Shown here piece after piece: positions 49,126 through 58,858 of a stretch of DNA of 64,000 nt. Source of the DNA: Gammaproteobacteria bacterium (GTDB lineage Bacteria > Pseudomonadota > Gammaproteobacteria > GCA-001735895); the NCBI GenBank assembly GCA_024225395.1, contig JAAEMR010000048.1:1-64000 (forward strand), given 5' to 3'. How positions within the stretch are numbered: the stretch's first letter is position 1; every line of letters begins with the position of its first letter. Under the pieces are notes generated by a model. The model saw only the letters and a program-made list of their open reading frames with translations, was not told the DNA's origin and searched no databases. The position numbers were made by a program, and so were the translations under genes.

Positions 49126-50778
49126 GTGTCAAAGATAATTGATCATCCTCTTGCAAATATAGGTTTAGATGCAATCTCTGATGCATCTCCATGTGGAGAA
49201 AATGTTCGTTATGATTCGGATTTTGAGCAATTGGAAACTGAGCTTTCCAAGCAGGAATCTCTAAGCTCAGCAACGGTTGACTGGGCTAAGGTTATCACCC
49301 TTTCATCATCCATAACTGAAAATAGCTCTAAAGATATCCTTGTTGGCTCTTACCTGTGTTATGCCCTGTTATTACAGGAAGGATATTCCGGTCTGGCTGT
49401 AGGTCTAAAGATTCTGAATGATATGGCAGAGACGCATTGGGACTGTTTGTTCCCGCCTGCCAAACGAATGCGTGCCCGGCGAACAGCTTATGCATGGCTT
49501 GCTGAAAAGGCAGGGCTGATTCTTGCAGATAAAGTACCGGCTGCAAATGAATCTGATGTGGTGATAGAAGCTGCCAGTCTGCTAAAACAACTTGATAATA
49601 CCCTGGTTGATAAAATGGGTGATCAGGCTCCGCTGCTAACTGATTTATCGAGGCCGCTAAAAAATTATCAGCAAAGCGCTAAGGCTGAACAGGAAAAAAC
49701 TGCTCAGGCTGAAGTACAGGCGGCTCAGAAACAACAGCCTGAAACTGTTGATCAACCTGAACCCGCGAATGATGTGCCACCGGTAGAGCAAAAAGCAGCT
49801 CCGAGGAAGCCTGTAGCGGCTGTTCAACCTGTATCCAGTGGTGCAATTGAATCAGAAGCGGATAGTAAAAAATCACTGCGTCAGCTTCAGGCGGCAAGTC
49901 GTGATATTGCAGCATTCTGGGTAAATCAAAAGTTATCAGATCCACGGTCCTATCGTTTGACCAGGGTAGCGGCATGGATGGTGGTAGAAAATGCACCTCC
50001 TGCGAATGAAGGTGTAACACAGGTGCTTCCTCCGGCAGCCGAGCGCTTAAAATTCTTTGAAACTACCCTGCAAAAAGCTGATTACAGTACGCTGGTCATA
50101 GAGCTTGAGAAAACCCTGGCGCGTTCTCCTTTCTGGCTGGATGGTCATTTTTTAGTGGTGAAGGCATTAAGAGCCCTGGGTGCAGAGTATGACAAGGCTG
50201 TAAAGACAGTTATTCGAGAAACGGCAAATTTTTTAAATCGACTCCCGGAAATGGTGGAATTATCATTTTCGGATCAGACGCCATTTGCTTCAGATCAAAC
50301 ACGTATGTGGTTAGATGCAGAGGTGCTGGTTGCGTCTTCTGCTGATGATTCAGCAGGTGGGGCAACTGGTGGTACTGCTGAAAGCTGGGATGTTGCTCTT
50401 GTAGAAGCAGGAAAAAAGGCGGCATCCGGAGAAACCGGTCAGGCAGTGTCGATTATGCAGCAGGGTCTTCAACAAGCCGGGCAACAGCGTGATCAAATGT
50501 ATTGGCGGTGTGCTCTGGCGCAATTATTAATGCAGTTAGGAGATACAGTGCCTGCGGTAAATATACTCGAACAAATTTGTATACAAATGGATGAAGATCA
50601 ATTATCTATCTGGGAGCCCGGGTTACTGGCACATACATACTATTTATTATTTCAATCGTATCAAAAACAGTCAAAGAAAAACAAGGATGACAAATGCCTG
50701 GCAGAAAAAATGGATACGGCATATGAAAAACTTTGCTGGTTTGATCCTGTAACAGCGTTATCCGTAAAAGGAGGATGA
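49126..50778 (+). CDS. tssA: T6SS TssA (ImpA family)
   Basis: GTG start; SPCGENVRYDSDFEQLETELSKQE, WVNQKLSDPRSYRLTRVAAWMVVENAPPA; first gene of the tss cluster. Confidence 0.88.
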   Translation: MSKIIDHPLANIGLDAISDASPCGENVRYDSDFEQLETELSKQESLSSATVDWAKVITLSSSITENSSKDILVGSYLCYALLLQEGYSGLAVGLKILNDMAETHWDCLFPPAKRMRARRTAYAWLAEKAGLILADKVPAANESDVVIEAASLLKQLDNTLVDKMGDQAPLLTDLSRPLKNYQQSAKAEQEKTAQAEVQAAQKQQPETVDQPEPANDVPPVEQKAAPRKPVAAVQPVSSGAIESEADSKKSLRQLQAASRDIAAFWVNQKLSDPRSYRLTRVAAWMVVENAPPANEGVTQVLPPAAERLKFFETTLQKADYSTLVIELEKTLARSPFWLDGHFLVVKALRALGAEYDKAVKTVIRETANFLNRLPEMVELSFSDQTPFASDQTRMWLDAEVLVASSADDSAGGATGGTAESWDVALVEAGKKAASGETGQAVSIMQQGLQQAGQQRDQMYWRCALAQLLMQLGDTVPAVNILEQICIQMDEDQLSIWEPGLLAHTYYLLFQSYQKQSKKNKDDKCLAEKMDTAYEKLCWFDPVTALSVKGG

Positions 50779-50782
50779 AAAG

Positions 50783-51277
50783 ATGGCTGAAGGTTCCGTT
50801 GCGCCGAAAGAGCGTGTAAATATAGTTTATAAATCAAGCACTGGTGATCAGACAGAAGATGTTGAATTACCATTAAAGTTAATGATGTTAGGTGATTATA
50901 CTGGCAGGGAAAGTGAAGTTCCTGTTGAAGATCGTGAGCCGATAAATATCAACAAGGATAATTTTAATGACGTAATGTCCGGAATGAATCTGAGCATGGA
51001 TTTAAATATTCATGATACTTTATCTGAGCAGGATGATGATGAAATGTCAGTGCATCTTGATATCAAATCTATGAATGATCTTGGGCCGGATAGTATCGCC
51101 AGGCAGGTGCCTGAATTAAATGACATGCTGGAGATGCGAAAGGCATTACTTGCACTCAAAGGTCCTCTCGGAAATGTACCGGCCTTTAGAAAAACCATAC
51201 AGAAAATACTCAATGATGATGAAACCAGGTCAGTCATCATGCAGGAACTGGGTATTGATGATAATCAGGACTCATAG
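50783..51277 (+). CDS. tssB: T6SS sheath small subunit TssB
   Basis: RVNIVYKSSTGDQTEDVELPLKLMMLGDYTGRE... FNDVMSGMNLSMDLNI. Confidence 0.95.
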   Translation: MAEGSVAPKERVNIVYKSSTGDQTEDVELPLKLMMLGDYTGRESEVPVEDREPININKDNFNDVMSGMNLSMDLNIHDTLSEQDDDEMSVHLDIKSMNDLGPDSIARQVPELNDMLEMRKALLALKGPLGNVPAFRKTIQKILNDDETRSVIMQELGIDDNQDS

Positions 51278-51290
51278 GGGGGTAAAGATC

Positions 51291-52766
51291 ATGCAAGAAG
51301 AATTACAAAAATCGCAGGACCAGGCCGAAACTGAAGGCACTTCTCTACTCGATCAGATTATGCAGGAAACTCGACTTAGACCGGCTGATGATGGCTATGA
51401 TACGGCTAAAAAAGGGGTCGAAGCATTTATAGGTGACTTGCTGGCGCCTTCACGTAAAGGTGAAAAGGTTGAACAAAAAGTTGTTGATAACATGATTCAG
51501 GAAATTGACAAGCGTATAAGTCAGCAGGTTGATGAAGTCATGCATCATGCTGATTTTCAAAAACTGGAATCTTCATGGCGTGGACTGAAGATGGTAGTCG
51601 ATCGCTCTGATTTTCGTGAAAACATCAAAATCGAAATGCTCAGTGTTAAAAAAAATGAAATGATGGAAGATTTTGAAGATGCGCCTGATATTACCAAGTC
51701 GGGTATTTATAAACACGTTTACTCTGCAGAATATGGTCAGTTTGGTGGTAAACCTTATGAGGCGATTATTTCGGATTATCAGTTTAGTCCCAAGGCTCAG
51801 GATGTAAATTTATTGAGCAAATTTGCCAGTGTCAGTGCCATGTCTCATGCTCCATTTATTGCCGGCGCAGGGTCTGAATTTTTTGGACTGGATAGCTTTG
51901 AAGGTATGCCAAATCTGAAGGATCTGGAATCGATATTTGAAGGACCTCAATACGCTAAATGGCAGTCATTTCGTGAGTCTGATGATTCTCGTAATGTGGG
52001 GCTTGCCTTACCTCGCTTTTTATTGCGTCAACCATACGGCGAAGAAAATGCGGCGAAAACATTTTCCTATGAGGAAAATGTTGAAGGTTCCGGTGAGAAG
52101 TTTCTGTGGGGTAATTCATCTTTTGCATTTGCAACCAATATGACGCGGAGTTTTGCTAAATACCGTTGGACACCAAATATCATTGGCCCACAAAGTGGTG
52201 GAATGATTGAAGATCTTCCCGTGCATAAATATTCAGAAAATGGTGAGTTAAAATCGATGGCTCCGGTAGAAGTTACTTTATCAGATCGCCGGGAATTTGA
52301 ATTATCAGAGCAGGGTTTCATGGGGCTGACGGTTCGTAAAGGAACTGATAACGCAACCTTCTTCTCCGCTAATTCCCCTCAGAAACCCAAGTTTTTTGGG
52401 AATGATGCAGAAGCTAAGCAGGCAGAAACAAATTTCAGGCTTGGAACAGAACTGCCTTATCTTTTTGTTATTAATCGCCTGGCGCATTATATCAAGGTGT
52501 TGCAGCGGGAAAATATCGGTAGCTGGAAAACGCGTAGCGAGCTGGAAACTGAATTACAGACCTGGATACGTCAGTATGTTGCAGATCAGGATAATCCTCC
52601 TGCATCTGTACGTAGTAAGCGACCTTTGCGTGAAGCAAAAATAACGGTTTCTGAAGATCCGGGTAATCCTGGCTGGTTCCGTGTTGATATGTCGGTTCGT
52701 CCACACTTCAAATACATGGGTTCCAGTTTTACTTTATCTTTGGCCGGGAAACTTGATAAATCTTAA
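51291..52766 (+). CDS. tssC: T6SS sheath large subunit TssC
   Basis: ATG at 51291; SLLDQIMQETRL N-terminal helix, YGQFGGKPYEAIISDYQF, SFAKYRW, GSWKTRSELE. Track ORF begins upstream at 51120. Confidence 0.95.
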   Translation: MQEELQKSQDQAETEGTSLLDQIMQETRLRPADDGYDTAKKGVEAFIGDLLAPSRKGEKVEQKVVDNMIQEIDKRISQQVDEVMHHADFQKLESSWRGLKMVVDRSDFRENIKIEMLSVKKNEMMEDFEDAPDITKSGIYKHVYSAEYGQFGGKPYEAIISDYQFSPKAQDVNLLSKFASVSAMSHAPFIAGAGSEFFGLDSFEGMPNLKDLESIFEGPQYAKWQSFRESDDSRNVGLALPRFLLRQPYGEENAAKTFSYEENVEGSGEKFLWGNSSFAFATNMTRSFAKYRWTPNIIGPQSGGMIEDLPVHKYSENGELKSMAPVEVTLSDRREFELSEQGFMGLTVRKGTDNATFFSANSPQKPKFFGNDAEAKQAETNFRLGTELPYLFVINRLAHYIKVLQRENIGSWKTRSELETELQTWIRQYVADQDNPPASVRSKRPLREAKITVSEDPGNPGWFRVDMSVRPHFKYMGSSFTLSLAGKLDKS

Positions 52767-52787
52767 TGGCTTAATATTAGCGGGTTC

Positions 52788-55385
52788 ATGGAAATGAGAG
52801 TTAATTTAAAAGGTCTGGTATCAAGGCTTAATCCGTTTTGTACCAAAAGCTTAGAAGCGGCGTCAGGATTATGCGTAACTCGATCGCACTATGAAGTGGC
52901 TGTGGAGCATTTGCTGTTGCAATTACTGGATGAAAAAGAAGCTGATGCTCAACTGCTGCTGCGTCACTTTGAGATTGATCCAGCCCAGTGGGTTCAACAG
53001 ATTCAGCAGGAGCTGGAAACTTTTAAAAATGCCAATCCAGGAAAACCTGTATTTGCTGAAAACCTGCTTAACTGGCTGGAGGAGTCATGGATAATTTCTT
53101 CAGTACAGTTATCACAAAGTGATATTCGCTCGGCAGCACTAATTGCTGCACTGGCAGATAATCCGCTGCGTTACGGGGTCAGTTATCTAAAGGATATAGA
53201 GCGCATCACACTGGATGAAATCATTAAACAATTTGATAGTTTGCAGCAAGTATCGCGTGAACAGGTGGCCACTGGGAAAGCGGTAACTGGTTCTGCTGCG
53301 CCTTCGGGGGCTTCGGCACTTTCGCAATACACGACTAACTTTACCGAAAAAGCCCGCAATAAAGAAATAGATCCTGTGTTTGGTCGTGATCGTGAGATTC
53401 GTCAAATGATCGATATTCTGGGGCGTCGGCGAAAAAATAATCCGATTGCCGTGGGTGATGCCGGTGTGGGTAAAACAGCTGTTATTGAAGGTCTTGCACT
53501 CAAAATCGTTGAAGGTGATGTACCTGAAATTATTAAAAATGTAGATATTGTTGAGCTGGACTTAGGTCTGTTACAGGCTGGAGCCAGTGTTAAGGGAGAG
53601 TTTGAAAATCGTTTAACCGCGGTTATTAATGAAATAAAGTCCTCAGAAAAACCTATTATTCTGTTTATTGATGAAGCTCACACCCTGATTGGTGCCGGTG
53701 GTTCTGCCGGAACTGGTGATGCGGCAAACCTGTTAAAACCGGCACTTGCACGCGGAGAGCTAAAAACCATTGCCGCCACAACCTGGAGTGAATATAAAAA
53801 ATATTTTGAAAAAGACCCTGCTCTGGCACGACGTTTTCAGCTGGTTAAACTGGATGAGCCCTCGGTTGAAAATACCTCGGTGATTTTGCGTGGATTGCGC
53901 CCTGTTTATGAAAATGCACATCAGGTTTATATTCGTGATGATGCGATAGAAACTGCATCAGCTTTGTCTGCACGTTACATAACCGGTCGCCAGTTACCCG
54001 ATAAAGCGGTGGATGTGCTGGACACTGCCTGCTCGAGAGTGAACATTAGCCTGACTACCAAGCCAGCAGAAATAGAAGATCTTGAGCGTGAAACGCAGAT
54101 AAAAACGCGTGAAATGAAAGCTTTACAGCGAGATGTTGAAACAGGCAGATCGAGTAAAAATGAAAGGCTGGATGAACTGGTTAAGGATATCGAAAACAAT
54201 AATTTGGAAATAGAGCAAGAGGTCGATGAGTGGAAAAAACAGAAAGCACTGGTCGATAAAGTTATCGAGTTAAGAGCTGGCAGTGAAACCGAGTCAACTG
54301 ATGAGAAGCAGGCTGAATTAAGCGCGGCTATTAAAGAACTGGAAGATTTTCAACAGGATAAACCCCAGATCGCTTATGAAGTGACCACAGAGGTTGTTGC
54401 AGATGTTGTGTCTGACTGGACCGGTGTTCCTGTCGGTAATATTGTCAAGGATGAAGCGGAGAGTTTACTTGGTTTTAATGCAAAATTAAAAAACTGGGTA
54501 AAGGGACAGGATCATGCCATCGAAATTATTGATTCTATTATTCGTACTGCCAAGGCTGGATTGCAAAACCCTGATCAGCCTCATGGTGTTTTCCTGTTTG
54601 TCGGCCCCAGCGGTGTGGGTAAAACTGAAATGGCTTTGGGCGTAGCAAATTTAATGTTTGGTGGTGAGCAGTTTGTCACGACTATCAATATGTCCGAATA
54701 CCAGGAAAAACATACTGTTTCACGGCTGGTAGGCTCTCCGGTCGGCTATGTCGGTTATGGAGAAGGTGGAGTATTGACCGAAGCGGTTCGACAACGCCCT
54801 TATTCGGTAGTGCTGCTGGATGAAGTTGAAAAAGCCGACCTGGAAGTGATGAATCTTTTCTACCAGGTTTTTGATAAAGGCATGTTGTCTGACGGAGAAG
54901 GACGACTAATAGATTTTAAAAATACCATTATTTTTCTTACTTCGAATCTGGCATCAGCCACCATCATGGAAATGTGTGAAGGTGATGAAATGCCATCCAT
55001 GGATGAACTTAATGAAGCGATTCGAGTTCAGTTACAAAATCATTTCAAACCGGCTTTACTGGCTCGTATGACGGTGATTCCTTTCTTCCCGCTTCAGGGC
55101 GAAGTGATGAACTCCATTGTTAAAATCAAGCTGGATAAAGTTGCTAAACGTTTGAAACAGAATCAGGCCCTGGAGTTTGATTTTGATGAAAAGGTCGTAC
55201 AGCAAATAGCATCACGTTGCACCGATATAGAATCGGGGGCACGAAATATAGATCATATCGTTAACAAAACATTACTGCCTCTTATTTCAACAAAGATTTT
55301 AAATAAGATTGGTGATGAAACCGAATACTCAAATCTAATTTTAAGAATTAGTCAGGATGGTGAGTTTGAAATCGAACTGTCGTGA
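52788..55385 (+). CDS. tssH: T6SS ATPase TssH/ClpV
   Basis: Clp ATPase with two Walker A motifs (GDAGVGKTAV, GPSGVGKTEM) in the tss cluster. Confidence 0.95.
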   Translation: MEMRVNLKGLVSRLNPFCTKSLEAASGLCVTRSHYEVAVEHLLLQLLDEKEADAQLLLRHFEIDPAQWVQQIQQELETFKNANPGKPVFAENLLNWLEESWIISSVQLSQSDIRSAALIAALADNPLRYGVSYLKDIERITLDEIIKQFDSLQQVSREQVATGKAVTGSAAPSGASALSQYTTNFTEKARNKEIDPVFGRDREIRQMIDILGRRRKNNPIAVGDAGVGKTAVIEGLALKIVEGDVPEIIKNVDIVELDLGLLQAGASVKGEFENRLTAVINEIKSSEKPIILFIDEAHTLIGAGGSAGTGDAANLLKPALARGELKTIAATTWSEYKKYFEKDPALARRFQLVKLDEPSVENTSVILRGLRPVYENAHQVYIRDDAIETASALSARYITGRQLPDKAVDVLDTACSRVNISLTTKPAEIEDLERETQIKTREMKALQRDVETGRSSKNERLDELVKDIENNNLEIEQEVDEWKKQKALVDKVIELRAGSETESTDEKQAELSAAIKELEDFQQDKPQIAYEVTTEVVADVVSDWTGVPVGNIVKDEAESLLGFNAKLKNWVKGQDHAIEIIDSIIRTAKAGLQNPDQPHGVFLFVGPSGVGKTEMALGVANLMFGGEQFVTTINMSEYQEKHTVSRLVGSPVGYVGYGEGGVLTEAVRQRPYSVVLLDEVEKADLEVMNLFYQVFDKGMLSDGEGRLIDFKNTIIFLTSNLASATIMEMCEGDEMPSMDELNEAIRVQLQNHFKPALLARMTVIPFFPLQGEVMNSIVKIKLDKVAKRLKQNQALEFDFDEKVVQQIASRCTDIESGARNIDHIVNKTLLPLISTKILNKIGDETEYSNLILRISQDGEFEIELS

Positions 55386-55476
55386 GTGTAATAGGGCTGA
55401 GCAGAATAACTTGAAAGCGGTAATAAATTAAGGTGTTCTCAATGCTTAAATTAAGTTAATTAACCAGGAGATAGAA

Positions 55477-55992
55477 ATGCCAATACCAGCATATATGACC
55501 GTAGAAGGTGTAACTCAGGGAGTTATTACCGAGGGAGCACTGTCAGAGGATAGTGTCGGCAACCTTTATCAGGAAGGTCATGATGATGCGTTCATGGTGC
55601 AAGCCTTTGAACATAATATCGTCATACCACGTGATGCTCAAAGTGGTCAGCCATCAGGTACCCGGATACACATGCCACTTAAAGTAACAAAAGTTTTTGA
55701 TAAATCATCACCCCTGTTATATCAGGCGTTGGTTACGGGTGAAAGTTTAACCTGTACCATCGAGTGGTATCGAACTTCTTCTGAGGGTACGCATGAACAT
55801 TATTTTTCCCAGGAGATTGAAGGTGCTTCGGTGGTTGATATCCGTTCATGGATGCCTAATTGCCAGGATCCAAAAAATGGACATTTTACTCACCTGGAAG
55901 AAGTATCGTTCAGCTACAGTACAATTACCTGGACTCATGAAATAGCAGGCACAGAAGGTAATGATGACTGGCGTGTAAGTAATAGCGGCTAA
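55477..55992 (+). CDS. hcp: Hcp family T6SS tube protein
   Basis: MPIPAYMTVEGVTQGVITEGA...IVIPRDAQSGQPSGTRIHMPLKVTKVFDKSSPLLYQAL. Confidence 0.93.
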   Translation: MPIPAYMTVEGVTQGVITEGALSEDSVGNLYQEGHDDAFMVQAFEHNIVIPRDAQSGQPSGTRIHMPLKVTKVFDKSSPLLYQALVTGESLTCTIEWYRTSSEGTHEHYFSQEIEGASVVDIRSWMPNCQDPKNGHFTHLEEVSFSYSTITWTHEIAGTEGNDDWRVSNSG

Positions 55993-56050
55993 AACATGAT
56001 TACCTGTTGAAAATATGAAATGCTGGATTTGATATTTCCAGCATTTCGTC

Positions 56051-56773
56051 ATGATAAAAATAAATAAAATGAACTGTTTAAAACTAATATTTATATTAAT
56101 ACTGTCTTCAGGGGTGATATCTTGTGCTACTTCAGAACCCCCTGAATTACTCATAGAAGAAGATGAGTGGGTGTATGAAATCAGGGCAATTAACCTGGTA
56201 GCAAGGGCATCCTCTGATCTTAATTCAGTACGTGGAAGACCTCATTCTCTGGCATTGGGTATTTTTCAAATGAATGATCCAAATACGTTCAGAGGGCTCT
56301 CAGTATCACAAACAGGTGCCGTGGAACTATTACAGAAGGGTCAGATCGATGAAAGTATTGTTAACTTTCAACAGATTACAATTCGTCCAGGTGAGCAGAA
56401 AAAAGTCTCGATTAACCGGGCACAAACTGCAAAATATATAGGGGTCATAGCTGGCTATTTTAAATTGAATCCTAAAACAGACGTGCATATATTTCCAATT
56501 CCTTTACGCCCGATTAAGCGTGGGATGGTAGAGAGTGCCCTGGCATTTGCAGCTCTGATTACCGATGAGTCAAAAGCTATACCTGGAAAATTAAACGTGT
56601 TTGTGGATTTGGGCAGAACAGGTTCCAAGCAAATTATTTCGGTAGAGGATCCTCTTATTGCTCAGCAAAATACGGATTCTAATTCCACATTAAAAACACA
56701 GCAAAGCTGGTTTGAGAGTTTGAATGATAAAAAAAACATCAGCAGACCAGATTCTGAAATTGAAAAAAAATGA
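56051..56773 (+). CDS. tssJ: T6SS outer-membrane lipoprotein TssJ
   Basis: Lipobox ILSSGVISCATSEPP; VRGRPHSLALGIFQMNDPNTFRGL; between hcp and tssK. Confidence 0.88.
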   Translation: MIKINKMNCLKLIFILILSSGVISCATSEPPELLIEEDEWVYEIRAINLVARASSDLNSVRGRPHSLALGIFQMNDPNTFRGLSVSQTGAVELLQKGQIDESIVNFQQITIRPGEQKKVSINRAQTAKYIGVIAGYFKLNPKTDVHIFPIPLRPIKRGMVESALAFAALITDESKAIPGKLNVFVDLGRTGSKQIISVEDPLIAQQNTDSNSTLKTQQSWFESLNDKKNISRPDSEIEKK

Positions 56774-56794
56774 TTAGTAAAGAGGTAGTCTGTT

Positions 56795-58177
56795 TTGGAA
56801 AATAAATCAGTATTCTGGCATCAGGGTTTATTCCTGCAGCCTCAGCATTTTCAACTGGCTGACCGTTCTCAGGAAGCACGGTTATACCCATATCAAAACT
56901 ATTTGCAGCCACATTTTTGGGGTGTCTGCCAGATCCAGATGTTGGCATCTTCATTAGGGCATAGAACCTGTGAAATTGAATCAGGGGAATTTATATTTCC
57001 TGACGGAACTTTTATCTCGATTCCTCAAAACTCAATAATATCGCCACGTTCATTTGAGGAAGAGTGGGTTGACCCGGATAAGCCGTTTACTATTTACCTG
57101 GCACTGCATAAACACAGTCAATATGATGACAATGTAACTGTTTTATCCGACCTGAGTTCACATCAGGATATAACTACTCGTTATGTGACAACAACCAATC
57201 CAGAAAATATCAAGGATTTATATGCCCAGGGACCCGAAGCCCAGGTAAAATTTTTACGTTATGCATTAAAGATTGTTTTTGATAACGAAAAAGATGAAAT
57301 GAATGACTATGATCTGATACCAATTTCTCAGGTTATAAGGGATGGTGATGTTATTATTTATAACCAGCAGTATTTACCTCCCAGTATAACGATCTCTTCG
57401 ACGCCAGAATTATTGCGAATTATCAAAGAAGTTAGAGATGAAATTACCGGGCGTGCCATGCAGTTGTCAGCTTACAAGGCTCCAGTGCATGCCCGAAAAG
57501 GTTTCGATGCCAATTTGTTGCGTTATAAAATGGCGTTGCAATCTTTAAGTCGTTTTGTTCCCCGGTTATTCCACTTAACGGAGTCCGGGCAGGTGCATCC
57601 CTGGAATGTTTATGGTGTATTACGTGAATTGATTGGAGAAATATCAACTTTTACCGACCGTATGACACTGTTGGGTGAAACCTATGATGGTGAAAGATTA
57701 TTGCCGGGTTATGAGCATACTGATCTTGGAAACTGTTTTTACTCTGCGAGTAATATTGTCAGTCAATTGCTGAATGAAATAACCATTGGACCTCAATATC
57801 TGGTTGAAATGAAGAATGACGGAATAGCTTTTGCATCTGATGTACCCACCCAGTTCTTTACCGAACATGTAGATTTTTACCTCATCGTAAATACTGAATC
57901 AGAATTTGAAAGTAGTGAAAAATCATTACTCACTGCGGCCAAGCTTTGCTCGAGGGATTCAGTTGAAGTTTTACAGGAACGTAGTTTACCGGGCGTTGGA
58001 ATGATGTATATGGCATCAGCACCACCGGGATTGCCACGTCGTCCAAATTCTTATTTTTTAAAGCTTGATATTCACGATGAACAATGGTCTTCAGTTGTCA
58101 GGCAGGAAAATATAGCGCTGTTATGGAATGAAGCGCCTGAAGATACGAAAGTTGAACTGGTTATAGTGAGAAAATAA
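56795..58177 (+). CDS. tssK: T6SS baseplate protein TssK
   Basis: TTG start; VFWHQGLFLQPQHFQLADRSQEARLYPYQNYLQPHFWGV. Confidence 0.93.
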   Translation: MENKSVFWHQGLFLQPQHFQLADRSQEARLYPYQNYLQPHFWGVCQIQMLASSLGHRTCEIESGEFIFPDGTFISIPQNSIISPRSFEEEWVDPDKPFTIYLALHKHSQYDDNVTVLSDLSSHQDITTRYVTTTNPENIKDLYAQGPEAQVKFLRYALKIVFDNEKDEMNDYDLIPISQVIRDGDVIIYNQQYLPPSITISSTPELLRIIKEVRDEITGRAMQLSAYKAPVHARKGFDANLLRYKMALQSLSRFVPRLFHLTESGQVHPWNVYGVLRELIGEISTFTDRMTLLGETYDGERLLPGYEHTDLGNCFYSASNIVSQLLNEITIGPQYLVEMKNDGIAFASDVPTQFFTEHVDFYLIVNTESEFESSEKSLLTAAKLCSRDSVEVLQERSLPGVGMMYMASAPPGLPRRPNSYFLKLDIHDEQWSSVVRQENIALLWNEAPEDTKVELVIVRK

Positions 58178-58178
58178 A

Positions 58179-58853
58179 GTGCGTATTGTTGATTGCTTTA
58201 CTGATGTCATTTTATTTACCCGTAAATTTGTTCGCGGGGAACTGGATGTACAAGCTGCTGATGATGTACGCAGGGAAATTGTTAATTTATTCGAGCATAG
58301 TCAAGCTCTGACTGAATCTCAGGGCATGTCTGAAGAATTCTATTTGCAGGCTAAATTTCCTGTCGTTGCACTGGTTGATGAATTGTTGCAGTGCTCAAGC
58401 TGGGAAAATAAATCAGCCTGGCAGCTAAACCCGCTTCAACGTCAGTTTTTTGATACCACAAGTGCTGGAGCTGAATTTTATGATCGATTGAATGTATTGA
58501 ATAAATTTGGTCCTGACCGTGATATTCGTGAAGTGTATGCGCTGTGTCTTGGTCTGGGTTTTAAAGGTAAATTCTTTCGAGGAGAAGACCGTAAGGCTTA
58601 CGAAGAAGTGAAAGCTTTTAATTTAAGTTTGTTGTTACCGGACGAGGCTCAGAGAAATATAGATTCAGCTACTTTGTTTCCTTTTGCGTATAAAGGGTAT
58701 GAAGACAGTGAAGAGCATAGCTTTAAAACCCGCCTTAATATTTATCCGATCATTGTTGGTGTACCCATTATTCTCATAGTTTCGCTAATGATATTTTATC
58801 AATTGAGTATTTCATCCCTGCTGGATCAAATACAGAGCCTGTTGAAGTATTAG
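58179..58853 (+). CDS. tssL: T6SS TssL (DotU family)
   Basis: FPVVALVDELLQCSSWENKSAWQLNPLQRQFFDTTSAGAEFYDRL; C-terminal TM. Confidence 0.93.
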   Translation: MRIVDCFTDVILFTRKFVRGELDVQAADDVRREIVNLFEHSQALTESQGMSEEFYLQAKFPVVALVDELLQCSSWENKSAWQLNPLQRQFFDTTSAGAEFYDRLNVLNKFGPDRDIREVYALCLGLGFKGKFFRGEDRKAYEEVKAFNLSLLLPDEAQRNIDSATLFPFAYKGYEDSEEHSFKTRLNIYPIIVGVPIILIVSLMIFYQLSISSLLDQIQSLLKY

Positions 58854-58858
58854 TTGAT

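Noticed and set aside
51120-51290. N-terminal extension of the TssC ORF in the track (start at 51120)
   Set aside because: It overlaps tssB in another frame; the ATG at 51291 follows an RBS-like AGGGGGGTAAAG and matches the expected TssC N-terminus.
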